From a bacterium (GTDB taxonomy: Bacteria > UBA10199 > 2-02-FULL-44-16 > JAAZCA01): a stretch of 64,000 nt of DNA. The notes under the pieces were generated by a model. The model was not told where the DNA came from and made no database searches. It saw only the letters and a program-made list of their open reading frames with translations. Both the position numbers and the translations under genes were made by a program. The DNA is taken from assembly GCA_021810905.1 (NCBI GenBank), contig JAJZQH010000006.1:116630-180629 (forward strand). Reading direction: 5' to 3'. Below, piece after piece: positions 52,848 through 62,514 of this stretch (positions are counted from its first letter, which is position 1; every line of letters begins with the position of its first letter).

Positions 52848-54365
52848 ATGAGAATTGATAGGCCAGGAAAGACCAGCGACGCATGTCTCAATAAGGCAAC
52901 GGCGGGTCTGCTGCTCGCCATCGGCATGGCGTTGCAGCTCACATGCTGCGGCGGCTCCCAGGCGGCGCAACCTGACGGCAGGAATCCAGCCGAGGCCTCC
53001 GTCAGCATCGGTCCAGGCGGCGGAACGGTCGAGATACCGGGCGTCGTGTCGATCGAATTCCCCGCCGGCGCGTTTTTACAGCCTACGACTGTGACTGCGG
53101 AGATCCGCGCGGCAGATGACGCGTTGATGAAGGAGTATGAAGAATCGTCCTCCATGTCATCTGCCGGTCCGACAGATGGAAATGTACTCATCGTTACATC
53201 ACCGATCCAGCCGTCCAAGGAATCAAAAATCAAATACAAAGCTTCGCCGGAATTTCTCGCGGCACTGGGACAAAAGAACAGACCGATTATCTTCGGAAAG
53301 TTTCTTGAATACGGGGCGGACGAGGAAGAATTGGAGGATTTTATAAATCTAGGCCAGAGCACAGCGAACGATCTCATAACTGCAATAATGCCCAGAGCTC
53401 TCTTCACTAGCGGATGGACTCAATCCTCCGGCACATCGCAAGCTATTTTAATTCTTGGAAGTCGTCCGATAAGCAGTAGGACACCCGCAAAGTCTGGGTC
53501 TTTTTTTTTAAGCGCGGCGGCAAGAGCAACCTGCGGTGGAAACACGTTAAGCAGTCCTCTTAGCGGCGATCTGGCTGTAACCTCGCCCTTCGGAGAAAGA
53601 TTACATCCGATCTCGGGGCAACAGAGAATGCATTATGGAATCGATCTTCGTGCTCAAACAGGCGATGTTGTCTTCGCAGCAGCAGAAGGAACGGTATCTG
53701 CAATAGGGTTCAATTACAATCCGACAACAGGAAAAGGATATGGAAGGTACATCGTTATTCTCCATTCCGACGGTTCAAAAACCAAATATGCACATCTTGA
53801 AGAGAGAAGCACCGATCACCTCCGCATCGGCGATTCAATATCGAGAGGGGATGTCATCGGAAAAGCGGACACCACGGGAGGAGCAACCGGTCCTCATCTC
53901 CATTTTGAATATGATATTGGCACATCTTCCGATGACGAAACACGAATCGATCCCTTCAACTGCATCGTTCAGTCAATACGCATCCTTTCGACTACAATAG
54001 GCAATCCCGTCTACTGGCCTCTCTTTGAAATTCCGTTCGATATTGACCTGGATGTCCCTGAATCAAACTACGTGAACAGCGTTGAATGCGTGCCTGAGGG
54101 AGACATCACGCCGCTCGAATACGGATGCGCGGTATTCAACATTGGATCAGGCACGCTCTCGGGGCAGATCAATCTTCTCGACCCGCGCGGAAATGCCACA
54201 GCTGCAGTCAAAATAACGGATTCGCTCGGCCTGTCGCAATCAATAACGATCAGCGATTCGTGGGACTGTTGCGAAAGCAACGACACGGCACACTATATGG
54301 GAGTCATCAGATCCTGCATCGCCCTGGGCGACACCATCGCGACGACGCTGTGCCCAGTTCTGTGA
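52848..54365 (+). CDS. Exported M23 (LytM/LasA) family metallopeptidase
   Basis: 505 aa. N-terminal hydrophobic signal (LLLAIGMALQLTCCGG, possible lipobox), then a ZU5-like beta domain (GGGTVEIPGVVSIEFPAGAF, residues about 58-80). The M23 core is at about residues 245-360: TSPFGERLHPISG, MHYGIDLRAQTGD (H-x3-D) and GPHLHFEYD (H-x-H). A cysteine-containing C-terminal domain of about 120 residues follows. It probably cuts peptidoglycan cross-bridges or serves as an activator. GGAGG lies before the ATG. The L,D-transpeptidase gene 5 kb away is another cell-wall enzyme of this region. Confidence 0.85.
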   Translation: MRIDRPGKTSDACLNKATAGLLLAIGMALQLTCCGGSQAAQPDGRNPAEASVSIGPGGGTVEIPGVVSIEFPAGAFLQPTTVTAEIRAADDALMKEYEESSSMSSAGPTDGNVLIVTSPIQPSKESKIKYKASPEFLAALGQKNRPIIFGKFLEYGADEEELEDFINLGQSTANDLITAIMPRALFTSGWTQSSGTSQAILILGSRPISSRTPAKSGSFFLSAAARATCGGNTLSSPLSGDLAVTSPFGERLHPISGQQRMHYGIDLRAQTGDVVFAAAEGTVSAIGFNYNPTTGKGYGRYIVILHSDGSKTKYAHLEERSTDHLRIGDSISRGDVIGKADTTGGATGPHLHFEYDIGTSSDDETRIDPFNCIVQSIRILSTTIGNPVYWPLFEIPFDIDLDVPESNYVNSVECVPEGDITPLEYGCAVFNIGSGTLSGQINLLDPRGNATAAVKITDSLGLSQSITISDSWDCCESNDTAHYMGVIRSCIALGDTIATTLCPVL

Positions 54366-54531
54366 GGGACGAATGCCTAAGCCATGCTGATTTGGAAGGA
54401 TGGTAATTCAGTTTTTCATGATGACCGATACCCCTCATTCGGCCATGGCATATATGGAAGCATGATGCTTTCAATCTGCTGAATAGATGGAGGATTGACC
54501 AATAATATCTTCATGCTATGCGCGCATTTGT

Positions 54532-55383
54532 TCACGGTTTGACTGCCGACATCATGACCAGACCATGAGAGCCGTCATACTCCTGCAGCGGCACTTCATT
54601 CTCCACGAACCACCTCATGAACTCGACATCTTCATCCGTGACGTGCTCAGGAGCAAAAGCGTGATATATCGCTATCTCATGCAAGAAATATCTCTGATAA
54701 TTACTGATGCCGACAGTATGTTTTGACATGGGATCCATCTCAACGGCCTCAACGGCAAAACCTGCTTCAACCAATTTGCCCGGCAAGGCACCGCCTATGC
54801 GACCATCGATATCAAATTTTGTATTCGCGCGCTCGAACATCTGCCTGTACGCATCGAATGCCCCACTTGGATAATTACCCGTTATCTTGCTTGCGTCCAC
54901 AGATATTCCCCAAAGGTGACCACCGGGCTTAAGGATATCAAAAATATTGCGCAGCACCCGATCTATCTTTCGGTGGATGTGCATGCTTACAAATCGGACA
55001 AGTATGCCATCGATGGAAGCTCCGTCTTGGTTCTCAATCCCATCGCATATATCTCTTACCATCCAGTCAAGATTGGTCACTCCAGCATCTGCTGCCGCCG
55101 TCGATGCCAAAGCTATCATGTTATCCTTCAAATCAAGGCCTATGAAGTGCGTTCTGGGATGATGCTCTGCCGTTCGTATGAGGAAGCTTCCATTTCCGGT
55201 ACCGACATCCAGAACTTTACGGCAGTCATTCAAACCATGCCTGACGAGAAATTCATGATGCGTGTCGAATTGGAGATCCACCTGCAATTTAAGTTGAGCA
55301 TCCATGATGGCATCCAACTCCATGCCAAATACCTGCTCGTAAATCCCAATTTTATCCGTCATTTCTGCGTCGCCTTGTGTCAT
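54532..55383 (-). CDS. Class I SAM-dependent methyltransferase
   Basis: 283 aa. SAM motif I is KVLDVGTGNGSFLIRTAE, followed by FIGLDLKDNMIALA (motif II acid) and LKPGGHLWGISVD (post-II). A long N-terminal helix precedes the domain and a C-terminal lid follows. The start at 55383 is set by AAGGAG about 6 nt upstream; the frame further up is not conserved. The substrate is unknown. It lies 128 nt after the hybrid kinase stop and may be its co-expressed neighbour. Confidence 0.8.
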   Translation of the reverse strand: MTQGDAEMTDKIGIYEQVFGMELDAIMDAQLKLQVDLQFDTHHEFLVRHGLNDCRKVLDVGTGNGSFLIRTAEHHPRTHFIGLDLKDNMIALASTAAADAGVTNLDWMVRDICDGIENQDGASIDGILVRFVSMHIHRKIDRVLRNIFDILKPGGHLWGISVDASKITGNYPSGAFDAYRQMFERANTKFDIDGRIGGALPGKLVEAGFAVEAVEMDPMSKHTVGISNYQRYFLHEIAIYHAFAPEHVTDEDVEFMRWFVENEVPLQEYDGSHGLVMMSAVKP

Positions 55384-55511
55384 CCGTCTCCTTGATTTCT
55401 TGCCTCGCCCATCATCGTCGCCATCCCCCTCCCACCACCAGGAGGAAGCGGAGAGCTTGGCGGTGTTGATGCGGGACTTGTCGACGATCCGAGGTCGCAA
55501 CGATACCGTAA

Positions 55512-58229
55512 TCACTGCATCACGATTTTTTTGAGTTCCTCTTCTTCATACGGGATCTGGATGTATCCATCAGCGCCGGAGGCCTGAGCCTTGGGCCATT
55601 CGTCTTCTTTCTGCATGCCGGACATCATGTAGACTTTAATAGTAGCACTATGTCCCTTTGCATGCCTGAGCACGTCGTAGCCGTCATTGTCGATTTCACC
55701 AAGATTGATATCGGAAAACACGACGTCTATTTTCTCTTCTCCAAGTATCTTTATTGCCTCGCTGACGCGGCCTGCTTCAAATACCTGGACCCCGCCCATC
55801 TTCCTGAGCTGGAAGCGCAGCGCCGTTCGCATGAAGTCCTCGTCGTTTACTATGAGGAGTTTTTTTGTATCGCACGGGGTCACTTGTGCGTCTGCAATTC
55901 TTGCTGCCATCGCGCCTCCCCTTTGTCTGGGTTGTTCAAATATCTTGCCGGAGAGAAAATGCATGAGCTCGCCCTCGTCCATGGGCTTCGGCAGAAAGCC
56001 CTGGAATCTTGCGCGGCCTACCAGGTTTTCATCCTTGCCGTGGATGCGTTTATTTGAGTGGATCATCACAAGTGCATTTTTGTACCGATCGAGCACCTCG
56101 TTCGCGAATTCATATCCATCCATGTTGCGTCTGCCCATCTCGATATCGCTGATCACGTAATCAAACTCGCGCGCCTCGAATAGTTTTAGGGCAACCTCCG
56201 CGCTGTGCGCCTCGACGACTTTGAGGTTGTCCCTGATCTCCGGGATGCGATTGATCAGCGCGCGAATCGTTTCGCGGAACAACGGCTCGTCGTCCACGAT
56301 GAGAAGGTACGATGCTCCGCTACGCTTTTTGTGCAGATCGAGGAATATGCCGATATCTTCGGAAAGGCTTCTATTCTCGGGTTCGATCGGCATGATATCC
56401 CTGATCTCCCGGGAGTGATGGATGAGCTGACTCTCGTCGATATGTTCTTCGCCTTTTCCAGCTGGCAACGTGAGAATGAACTCCGTCCTTTCTTGCGTGT
56501 TGCGCACGTCTATCTTGCCGCCGTTGGCAGTAACTATCTTCTGACAGATAGCCAAACCCAGACCTGTGCCGCTCTTCTTGCCCCTGGTGAAGAACGGCTC
56601 AAAGAGGTGGTCGATATCCTCGATTGGTATCATGGGACCGTTGTTAGCAATGATCAACTCGACTTGTTTTCCATCAGCACCATCAAGATCGCGAGTTTCA
56701 ATCCATATTTTACCCAGACCCTTCATCGCGCCTACGGCGTTGTCGATAATATTGGTTGCGGCACGCGCGATTCCGGTTTCGTCAACATAGATACGGCATC
56801 TGTGACCGAACGAGTAAACAACAGAGACATCCGTTTCTCGCGTATTTTTAAAGACATCCCCAATGGCGGACGAAAGAACGACCTGAATGTCGACTTCGTC
56901 TTGATTCATCTCAGTTTTCTTTGAGAACTCGAGCATGTCGCACATCATCGCTTCCATCCGACGAATTGAATCATTAACCTGTGACACGGCATCTTTTATA
57001 AAAACATCATCATATCTTTTTTCAGGCAACACGCTGAGAAGAGCCTTCATATTTGACATGGGTTTACGCACGTCATGCGCGATCATGGCCGTGGATTGTC
57101 CGATGGTTGCCAATGCAACCAAGTTTTCATTTGCCTTGCTTTCGGAGACGATTTTTTTCACCAACTCGTTATTTTGTTCCACCTTTCTATTATATGCGCT
57201 GACGATCTGGTCCAACTCTAAAATTCCGATTTTATTCGATACGGTACATTCGATACGATATCCACAGTCGCGTATCTTGTCGGTTCCGATGCAGGCAATT
57301 ATAGCCAGAATCCTTTGCGAGAGTGGAGCGGCAACGATACACGACAAAAACCATAGTGCATAACACACGAACATGGCCGTCGTTATATCGAATGCGTTTG
57401 CCACGGATAAGATCCGCAATTTAAGCATGAGCGTCAGCAATAGAACGTTAGGTACAAATATCGCAAAAACGAGCTTTGTCCTGACGCTAGACCAATGCTC
57501 CTGAAGCGGTGTTGTAAATGATCCGAACGTACTTTCAGTCACGGCAGACAGGATTAATATTAAACCATATAACCACCCGAATTCGTGGAATGCGATACCG
57601 CCTCCATTGAGGACGCCGGTGTTGTATCCCAATGCGAGCGAAGAAATACATAGCAGCAACATGCCAAGCGCGAACAATAGCTCAGCTCGCCTGCTGACCG
57701 TGAGCGACATCAACATACAAATGGAAAACGCGTATGTTTCAATCAATCTGTACAATATCGAGTTAGCGATAAAAAATGTGGTATGATACATTCCTGAATT
57801 AAGATAAGGCAGCAAGACATAGGTAAACGACACCGAGCCGAATATTGCAGCACTTAACGACATGAAGGCAACATCTGCCTTGCTGAGTTTGTAAAATCGA
57901 ACGATCACCAGTGTTAGGAAAATGGCCGCAAAGCCAAGAAAACCTGTATAGAGCGCCTCACTGATTGCAAATAATATTAACTCTTGATGAGCAGAAACAT
58001 ATTTCTGGCAGTATAATGAATCAGCGAGAAAGAGTAGAAAAAATGCCGCTACGAGCCAATGATTGAATTTGAACCGCCATGCGCAAAGAGCAACAATAGC
58101 GATGTCACATATCACCTCAAGCGGCAAGAGAACGTCCGCCCTAAGACTTCCAGGAACGAACAATATGCCCAGCCCCACAAACAAGGCAGCCGTCCATGAG
58201 ATGATATTGCGGCTTATATTTTTCCGCAT
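55512..58229 (-). CDS. Hybrid sensor histidine kinase 1 (multi-pass membrane sensor, two receiver domains)
   Basis: 905 aa. Residues 1-315 contain about nine or ten hydrophobic helices of an integral-membrane sensor unlike that of kinase 2. HisKA with His385 in IAHDVRKPMSNMKALL; HATPase with NIIDNAVGAM, a G1 box lacking the usual Asp (ANNGPMIP) and LFEPFFTRGKKSGTGLG. REC1 has IVDDEPLF, Asp695 (VISDIEMG) and Lys748. REC2 has VNDED, Asp840 (VFSDINLG) but GYIQIP where lysine should precede Pro. There is no output domain. It overlaps the methyltransferase gene upstream by 16 nt. Confidence 0.9.
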   Translation of the reverse strand: MRKNISRNIISWTAALFVGLGILFVPGSLRADVLLPLEVICDIAIVALCAWRFKFNHWLVAAFFLLFLADSLYCQKYVSAHQELILFAISEALYTGFLGFAAIFLTLVIVRFYKLSKADVAFMSLSAAIFGSVSFTYVLLPYLNSGMYHTTFFIANSILYRLIETYAFSICMLMSLTVSRRAELLFALGMLLLCISSLALGYNTGVLNGGGIAFHEFGWLYGLILILSAVTESTFGSFTTPLQEHWSSVRTKLVFAIFVPNVLLLTLMLKLRILSVANAFDITTAMFVCYALWFLSCIVAAPLSQRILAIIACIGTDKIRDCGYRIECTVSNKIGILELDQIVSAYNRKVEQNNELVKKIVSESKANENLVALATIGQSTAMIAHDVRKPMSNMKALLSVLPEKRYDDVFIKDAVSQVNDSIRRMEAMMCDMLEFSKKTEMNQDEVDIQVVLSSAIGDVFKNTRETDVSVVYSFGHRCRIYVDETGIARAATNIIDNAVGAMKGLGKIWIETRDLDGADGKQVELIIANNGPMIPIEDIDHLFEPFFTRGKKSGTGLGLAICQKIVTANGGKIDVRNTQERTEFILTLPAGKGEEHIDESQLIHHSREIRDIMPIEPENRSLSEDIGIFLDLHKKRSGASYLLIVDDEPLFRETIRALINRIPEIRDNLKVVEAHSAEVALKLFEAREFDYVISDIEMGRRNMDGYEFANEVLDRYKNALVMIHSNKRIHGKDENLVGRARFQGFLPKPMDEGELMHFLSGKIFEQPRQRGGAMAARIADAQVTPCDTKKLLIVNDEDFMRTALRFQLRKMGGVQVFEAGRVSEAIKILGEEKIDVVFSDINLGEIDNDGYDVLRHAKGHSATIKVYMMSGMQKEDEWPKAQASGADGYIQIPYEEEELKKIVMQ

Positions 58230-59035
58230 ATCGCAACCATATGAGTTTGTACGTAGGCACCGGAATATCGATGCAAATATTTCATACCATTTAGAACTTC
58301 GTCTATTTTCGCGCGGCTGTATCCAGTTTTACTCACGAACGAATCCATATCCTGGTTGATGCTCTGAATTTCAATATCCATGAAATTTTTCAATGCGATT
58401 TTATCACGACCCGTGTGCATTTCTATTAGCGGAGAGACGGCGATATCCTTAAGCCTTGCCTTCTGAAAGATATCGAGCAGCGAGCGTCCGAACGCGAAAT
58501 TCTCGCCATGAGCAGCACTGTATTGGCTGTAAGCGGAAAAAAAATCCTGCCAATGTGGAATTTCGGGATAAATTGTGGTCATTCCGTAGTCAGGTTCGAG
58601 AGCCGCAATATATCCATTATTTGTGAGCAGCTGTTTTGACCAGGCGAGCAATTGAGCAGGATTATCTATGCACATTATCGCTTCTCTGAATGAAATCAGG
58701 TCGAACGACCTCACGAGTTCCGGAGGAACAGCGTCAAAAAAACCTATTTGCCGGTATTGCAGTTTTTCACTACCGAGACCATTTTTCTTTGCCGTCATTC
58801 GGGCTGCCGTCAAAAACCTATCATTGACGTCCCATCCTTCAACCTTCGCCCCGAATTGTTCAGCCAGCAGCATGGTGAAACAACCCATGCCACACCCCAG
58901 ATCCAGAATGCGCTCACGAATGCCAGCGTGGTCATTTATGAACTGGAGAAATGCATGATTCGTATTTATAAGACGTTTGAATGTTGTGTACTGACGTCTT
59001 ACTTCGTCTTCATGTTCTGCACGCAGGTACGTCAT
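58214..59035 (-). CDS. Class I SAM-dependent methyltransferase
   Basis: 273 aa. Motif I RILDLGCGMGCFTMLLAE, motif II VEGWDVNDRFLTAA, then DLISFREAIMCIDNP and a variable C-terminal lid. It starts MTYLRAEHEDEVRRQY at ATG 59035, with GGAGAGGG directly upstream; the frame extends to 59080 without support. The 16-nt overlap with the hybrid kinase 1 gene implies coupled translation. Substrate unknown. Confidence 0.82.
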   Translation of the reverse strand: MTYLRAEHEDEVRRQYTTFKRLINTNHAFLQFINDHAGIRERILDLGCGMGCFTMLLAEQFGAKVEGWDVNDRFLTAARMTAKKNGLGSEKLQYRQIGFFDAVPPELVRSFDLISFREAIMCIDNPAQLLAWSKQLLTNNGYIAALEPDYGMTTIYPEIPHWQDFFSAYSQYSAAHGENFAFGRSLLDIFQKARLKDIAVSPLIEMHTGRDKIALKNFMDIEIQSINQDMDSFVSKTGYSRAKIDEVLNGMKYLHRYSGAYVQTHMVAICGKI

Positions 59036-59100
59036 ACCCTCTCCTCGCAGATATGATTCACTGTACAGAAGTGTAAGCAAAAATAATCGTCATCTTGCTC

Positions 59101-59904
59101 TCAATGAATATCAGGGTCAGAATCACTGATCGTAACCTTCGTACCTATTTTTGCGAATCCGGCATTTAGAATTCGTTCCAAATCGTCCTTTCTTAAATGG
59201 ATGCATCCTCCCGAGTTGGCCTTGCCGATATTTGCTTCATCATTCGTTCCGTGGATAGCGATCGAAAACCAATAGGGCATCCCGTTGTAATATTTCATCT
59301 TCGGGCCTGTTATTGATTCATCCGAATCCAAGCCTATGTAGGCGGCACCATAAGCATCGTCAGGTTTTCCATCCTTATTAAAATCTATCGCATTCATATT
59401 ATTGAACAACCTCTCCATACCAGCTCCAGACGTAACATATTCAGTAAAAGGTGTATCTTTGTAGCGTCGCCGAATGGCATCCGAACTGGAGTTCTGGTTT
59501 TTTCGTTTGGACAAAATAATGTCCACTTCGAACTGCCCTGTCGGTGTCACGGAATCAAGCATGCTTGTTTTTGTTTTTAGACCACCCCTGCCAATGCCGC
59601 AGGGCATTTTATCGACGGCAACCCCGTCATTGATGATAAAAAGTGTTTTTGTGTTTCGATTGATAAAAATGCTAATGCTGTGGTTGTCAATTTGCGATGC
59701 GGATAAAGCCTCAGGGATCGTTACATACAACAATGTACTGAGCCCTATAACTATGCATATCCATGTCGAAGCAGAACGGAAACCGTATAATAGTTTGGTG
59801 ACGCGTGGCTTAGTGGCTCTCATGGTTTGCTTTGAATTATCCTTAGTAACAATCTGAAATACTCGCCTGCCGGTGAGCCGTCGCAGTTCTTTGCTCCCTC
59901 TCAT
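59101..59904 (-). CDS. L,D-transpeptidase (YkuD domain), membrane-anchored
   Basis: 267 aa. One membrane anchor at about residues 44-62 and a periplasmic YkuD domain: ISIFINRNTKTLFIIND, VTPTGQFEVDII, and the catalytic FSIAIHGTNDEA with NSGGCIHLRKDDLERI (His and Cys). The insert AIDFNKDGKPDDAYG matches an EF-hand-like D-x-N-x-D-G loop and may bind calcium. It makes 3-3 cross-links or attaches proteins to peptidoglycan. It overlaps the kinase 2 stop by 4 nt, so it is probably under the same signal. Confidence 0.87.
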   Translation of the reverse strand: MRGSKELRRLTGRRVFQIVTKDNSKQTMRATKPRVTKLLYGFRSASTWICIVIGLSTLLYVTIPEALSASQIDNHSISIFINRNTKTLFIINDGVAVDKMPCGIGRGGLKTKTSMLDSVTPTGQFEVDIILSKRKNQNSSSDAIRRRYKDTPFTEYVTSGAGMERLFNNMNAIDFNKDGKPDDAYGAAYIGLDSDESITGPKMKYYNGMPYWFSIAIHGTNDEANIGKANSGGCIHLRKDDLERILNAGFAKIGTKVTISDSDPDIH

Positions 59905-62495
59905 CCTCCCAGTACGCGAAGAATTTCCTCTTGATCTACAGGAAGCTGGAGGTAGCCTGTAGCGCCGTGTTTTTTGGCCTTGGGTTCTTCGTCGCTCCGG
60001 CTAAAGCCGGAAACCATGAAGAAAGGTATTGATTCGGATTTTTCTCGCACGTGTTTCAGGAAATCATATCCATCCGGTTCGCCATTGCCCAGGTTGATGT
60101 CTGAAAGGATCACATCTATCCCCTGCTCGGCCATGATCTTCAGGGCCGCACTGACATTCGTGGCCTGCAAGACCTGCACATTTGATGACTTGAGCATCAT
60201 CCTGAACATGACAAGCATGGCCTCGTCATCGTTGACGACCAGGACCTTGCGCTCGCTCCCTCTCTCGGCGTTTTCCGCTTTTTTCTGATCAGGCGCCTCG
60301 AAGGTCTTGCACGCCAAGAACTGAAGTAGCTCTGATGCCTTCATTGGCTTGGGCAGAAAGCCCAGGAATTTATCGCTCGCGACCTGGCGGATATTCTTAT
60401 CCAACTCTCCTCTTCGTTTATTGGAATGAATCAGCACGTGCGTATCGTGATATTTTTCCAGGACGATCTGCGAGAATTCGTAACCGTTCATTTTGCGCTT
60501 GCCCATGTCTATGTCAGATATCACGTAATCAAATTCCCTCGCCCTGAATAATTCCAGCGCGATCTCGGCGCTATCTGCCTCTACTATCTTAACGTGATCC
60601 TTAACCTGACCCAGATTGCCAAACAAAGACCTGACGGTCTCCCTAAATAAAGGCTCGTCATCGACAATGAGAAGATACGAAGGCCGCCCCTTCTCTTTAT
60701 TGATACGCATGAACTGAGCTGTATTTGCGGCATCACCGTATTCAACTCTCTGCGCTTCTTCGTCACGGAAAGGCTTAAGCTCGAGAGAATTATGAATGAG
60801 CTCTTCTTCGTTGATGCCCACAAGTTGATCACCTGCGGAAAGTTCGACTACAAACTCAGCCCCCCGCCCATCAATTCGATTTCGTGACTCAATTCGCCCT
60901 CCGTGCATCGTTATGATACGCTGACATATTGCCAGTCCCAAACCAGTACCACCTTTCTTTCCATGCGTAAAAAAAGGATCAAAGAGTTTCGGCAGGATAT
61001 ATTCGGGAACTCCGGGACCGCTGTCTGCTATTATTATACCCACGTAGTTTTTCCCCTCCCTGCCAATCTCGTATGTCTTTAAAAGAATCTCTGCGCTTGC
61101 GCTACTTCCTAGTGCTTCCATAGCATCGATGCTGTTATCGATGATATTCGCCAGCACACGCGTAATTCGTTCACTGTCCACCTTGAGTGAATGCTGATGT
61201 CCGAAGTCATATGCGACTTTTACAGCCAGGCCCTGATGTTTTCTGAACACATCGCTCAGCGCCGAAGTCATGATTCCCTGAGGATTTATTTCGTCAACTT
61301 TAAGCGACGTAGCATCGCGCGAGAAATCCAGAATATCGTCGAGCATGGCATTTGTATGGGCGATGTTCCGATCAACCGCAGCCATCATATCCTTCAATTG
61401 CTCTGGGTCGTTCTTAATGTCGTCAAGCGTCATCAGAAGCGCCTTCATGCTTGTCAAAGGTTTACGAACATCATGAGCAACCATGGCTGTGGTATGACCG
61501 ATGGCGACAAGAGAGGCAGATTCTCTAAGTTCATTTTCCCTGTCTTTGATCCTATCGACAAATTCGTTCAAAGCCTTCCATACATCGCCCAACTCGTCGT
61601 CAAATGGACTTGTTTCCGTTTCCAAATTATTTCTCAGTGCCTTTGTATAATCAATAAGGCGGACAGCAGGACGGATATTCCTCTTGGCAAGCAAAAGCGC
61701 GATGCTAAGCGAGAGCGCTATAGCAAAGATTAAAACGAGAAAAAATGATAGCCATTGATACACATTTGTTTTTAAAGGTGGGGTAATTCTTTTCAAATAA
61801 AAGGCATTGTTATCAAGATATCCGAAGTGGATGCAATCTGTGGCCTTATGCGAGTCATCACACAACTCCGTCTGATATCCGGCGGCAACATGATTCAGAG
61901 AAGCCATTATTTCAGACATCAATATTTTTCCTTCAACAACAAAAAAAATATCCCCATCCAATGGATCAACGACGGTAAAAAAAATACGTATATTCCCACT
62001 ACTATCAATTTTTGCTTCGGCCTTCGCAGCTGCGGCTTTTTTCCACAAATCAATTTCAGAGCTATCCGAAATATGGCCCAAATCGTGCGTCAGCAATAAC
62101 TGATCACTTTTTCCATATCTTCGTAATTTGATTATCTCCTCATACTGGCCGTCCTGAACCTGTATCAATCTAAAGTCAGAAAAAAATGAGAGCGGCTTAC
62201 TCAATTTTTCCAGCTCGTTTGCAGCCAACTGAATCATCTTATACTTCCTAAAACCATCCTGTTGCGCAATATAGTTAATATAAGGAAACGAGGCTATTAG
62301 CTCAATTTGCTTCATCGACTGTGCGATGATGGTATCAAAATGGACCTTGACTGCGTTTCCAATCCTAATGTCGTCTTCAGAGTTGATCTTATTCACAATA
62401 ATCCGTTGTGTCCAAAAATCGTGTACTGCAATTATCGAAAAACCGACGCATGCGATAACCAATGACAGAAATATTTGTCTCTTAACTAATCTCAT
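59901..62495 (-). CDS. Hybrid sensor histidine kinase 2 (periplasmic Cache-like sensor, two receiver domains)
   Basis: 864 aa. TM1 at 8-26, a periplasmic sensor of about 215 residues resembling double Cache, TM2 at 246-270, HAMP (RPAVRLIDYTKALRNNLE). HisKA with His341 (VAHDVRKPLTSMKALL), HATPase with IIDNSIDAM, DSGPGVP and GTGLGLA. REC1 has IVDDEPLF, Asp661 and Lys716. REC2 has VNDDE, Asp799 but GYLQLP in place of the lysine-Pro pair. From HisKA onward it is clearly paralogous to kinase 1. The solute-binding protein gene lies 19 nt upstream. Confidence 0.9.
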   Translation of the reverse strand: MRLVKRQIFLSLVIACVGFSIIAVHDFWTQRIIVNKINSEDDIRIGNAVKVHFDTIIAQSMKQIELIASFPYINYIAQQDGFRKYKMIQLAANELEKLSKPLSFFSDFRLIQVQDGQYEEIIKLRRYGKSDQLLLTHDLGHISDSSEIDLWKKAAAAKAEAKIDSSGNIRIFFTVVDPLDGDIFFVVEGKILMSEIMASLNHVAAGYQTELCDDSHKATDCIHFGYLDNNAFYLKRITPPLKTNVYQWLSFFLVLIFAIALSLSIALLLAKRNIRPAVRLIDYTKALRNNLETETSPFDDELGDVWKALNEFVDRIKDRENELRESASLVAIGHTTAMVAHDVRKPLTSMKALLMTLDDIKNDPEQLKDMMAAVDRNIAHTNAMLDDILDFSRDATSLKVDEINPQGIMTSALSDVFRKHQGLAVKVAYDFGHQHSLKVDSERITRVLANIIDNSIDAMEALGSSASAEILLKTYEIGREGKNYVGIIIADSGPGVPEYILPKLFDPFFTHGKKGGTGLGLAICQRIITMHGGRIESRNRIDGRGAEFVVELSAGDQLVGINEEELIHNSLELKPFRDEEAQRVEYGDAANTAQFMRINKEKGRPSYLLIVDDEPLFRETVRSLFGNLGQVKDHVKIVEADSAEIALELFRAREFDYVISDIDMGKRKMNGYEFSQIVLEKYHDTHVLIHSNKRRGELDKNIRQVASDKFLGFLPKPMKASELLQFLACKTFEAPDQKKAENAERGSERKVLVVNDDEAMLVMFRMMLKSSNVQVLQATNVSAALKIMAEQGIDVILSDINLGNGEPDGYDFLKHVREKSESIPFFMVSGFSRSDEEPKAKKHGATGYLQLPVDQEEILRVLGG

Positions 62496-62514
62496 TTTTA
62501 GCTCACATCCTTAT

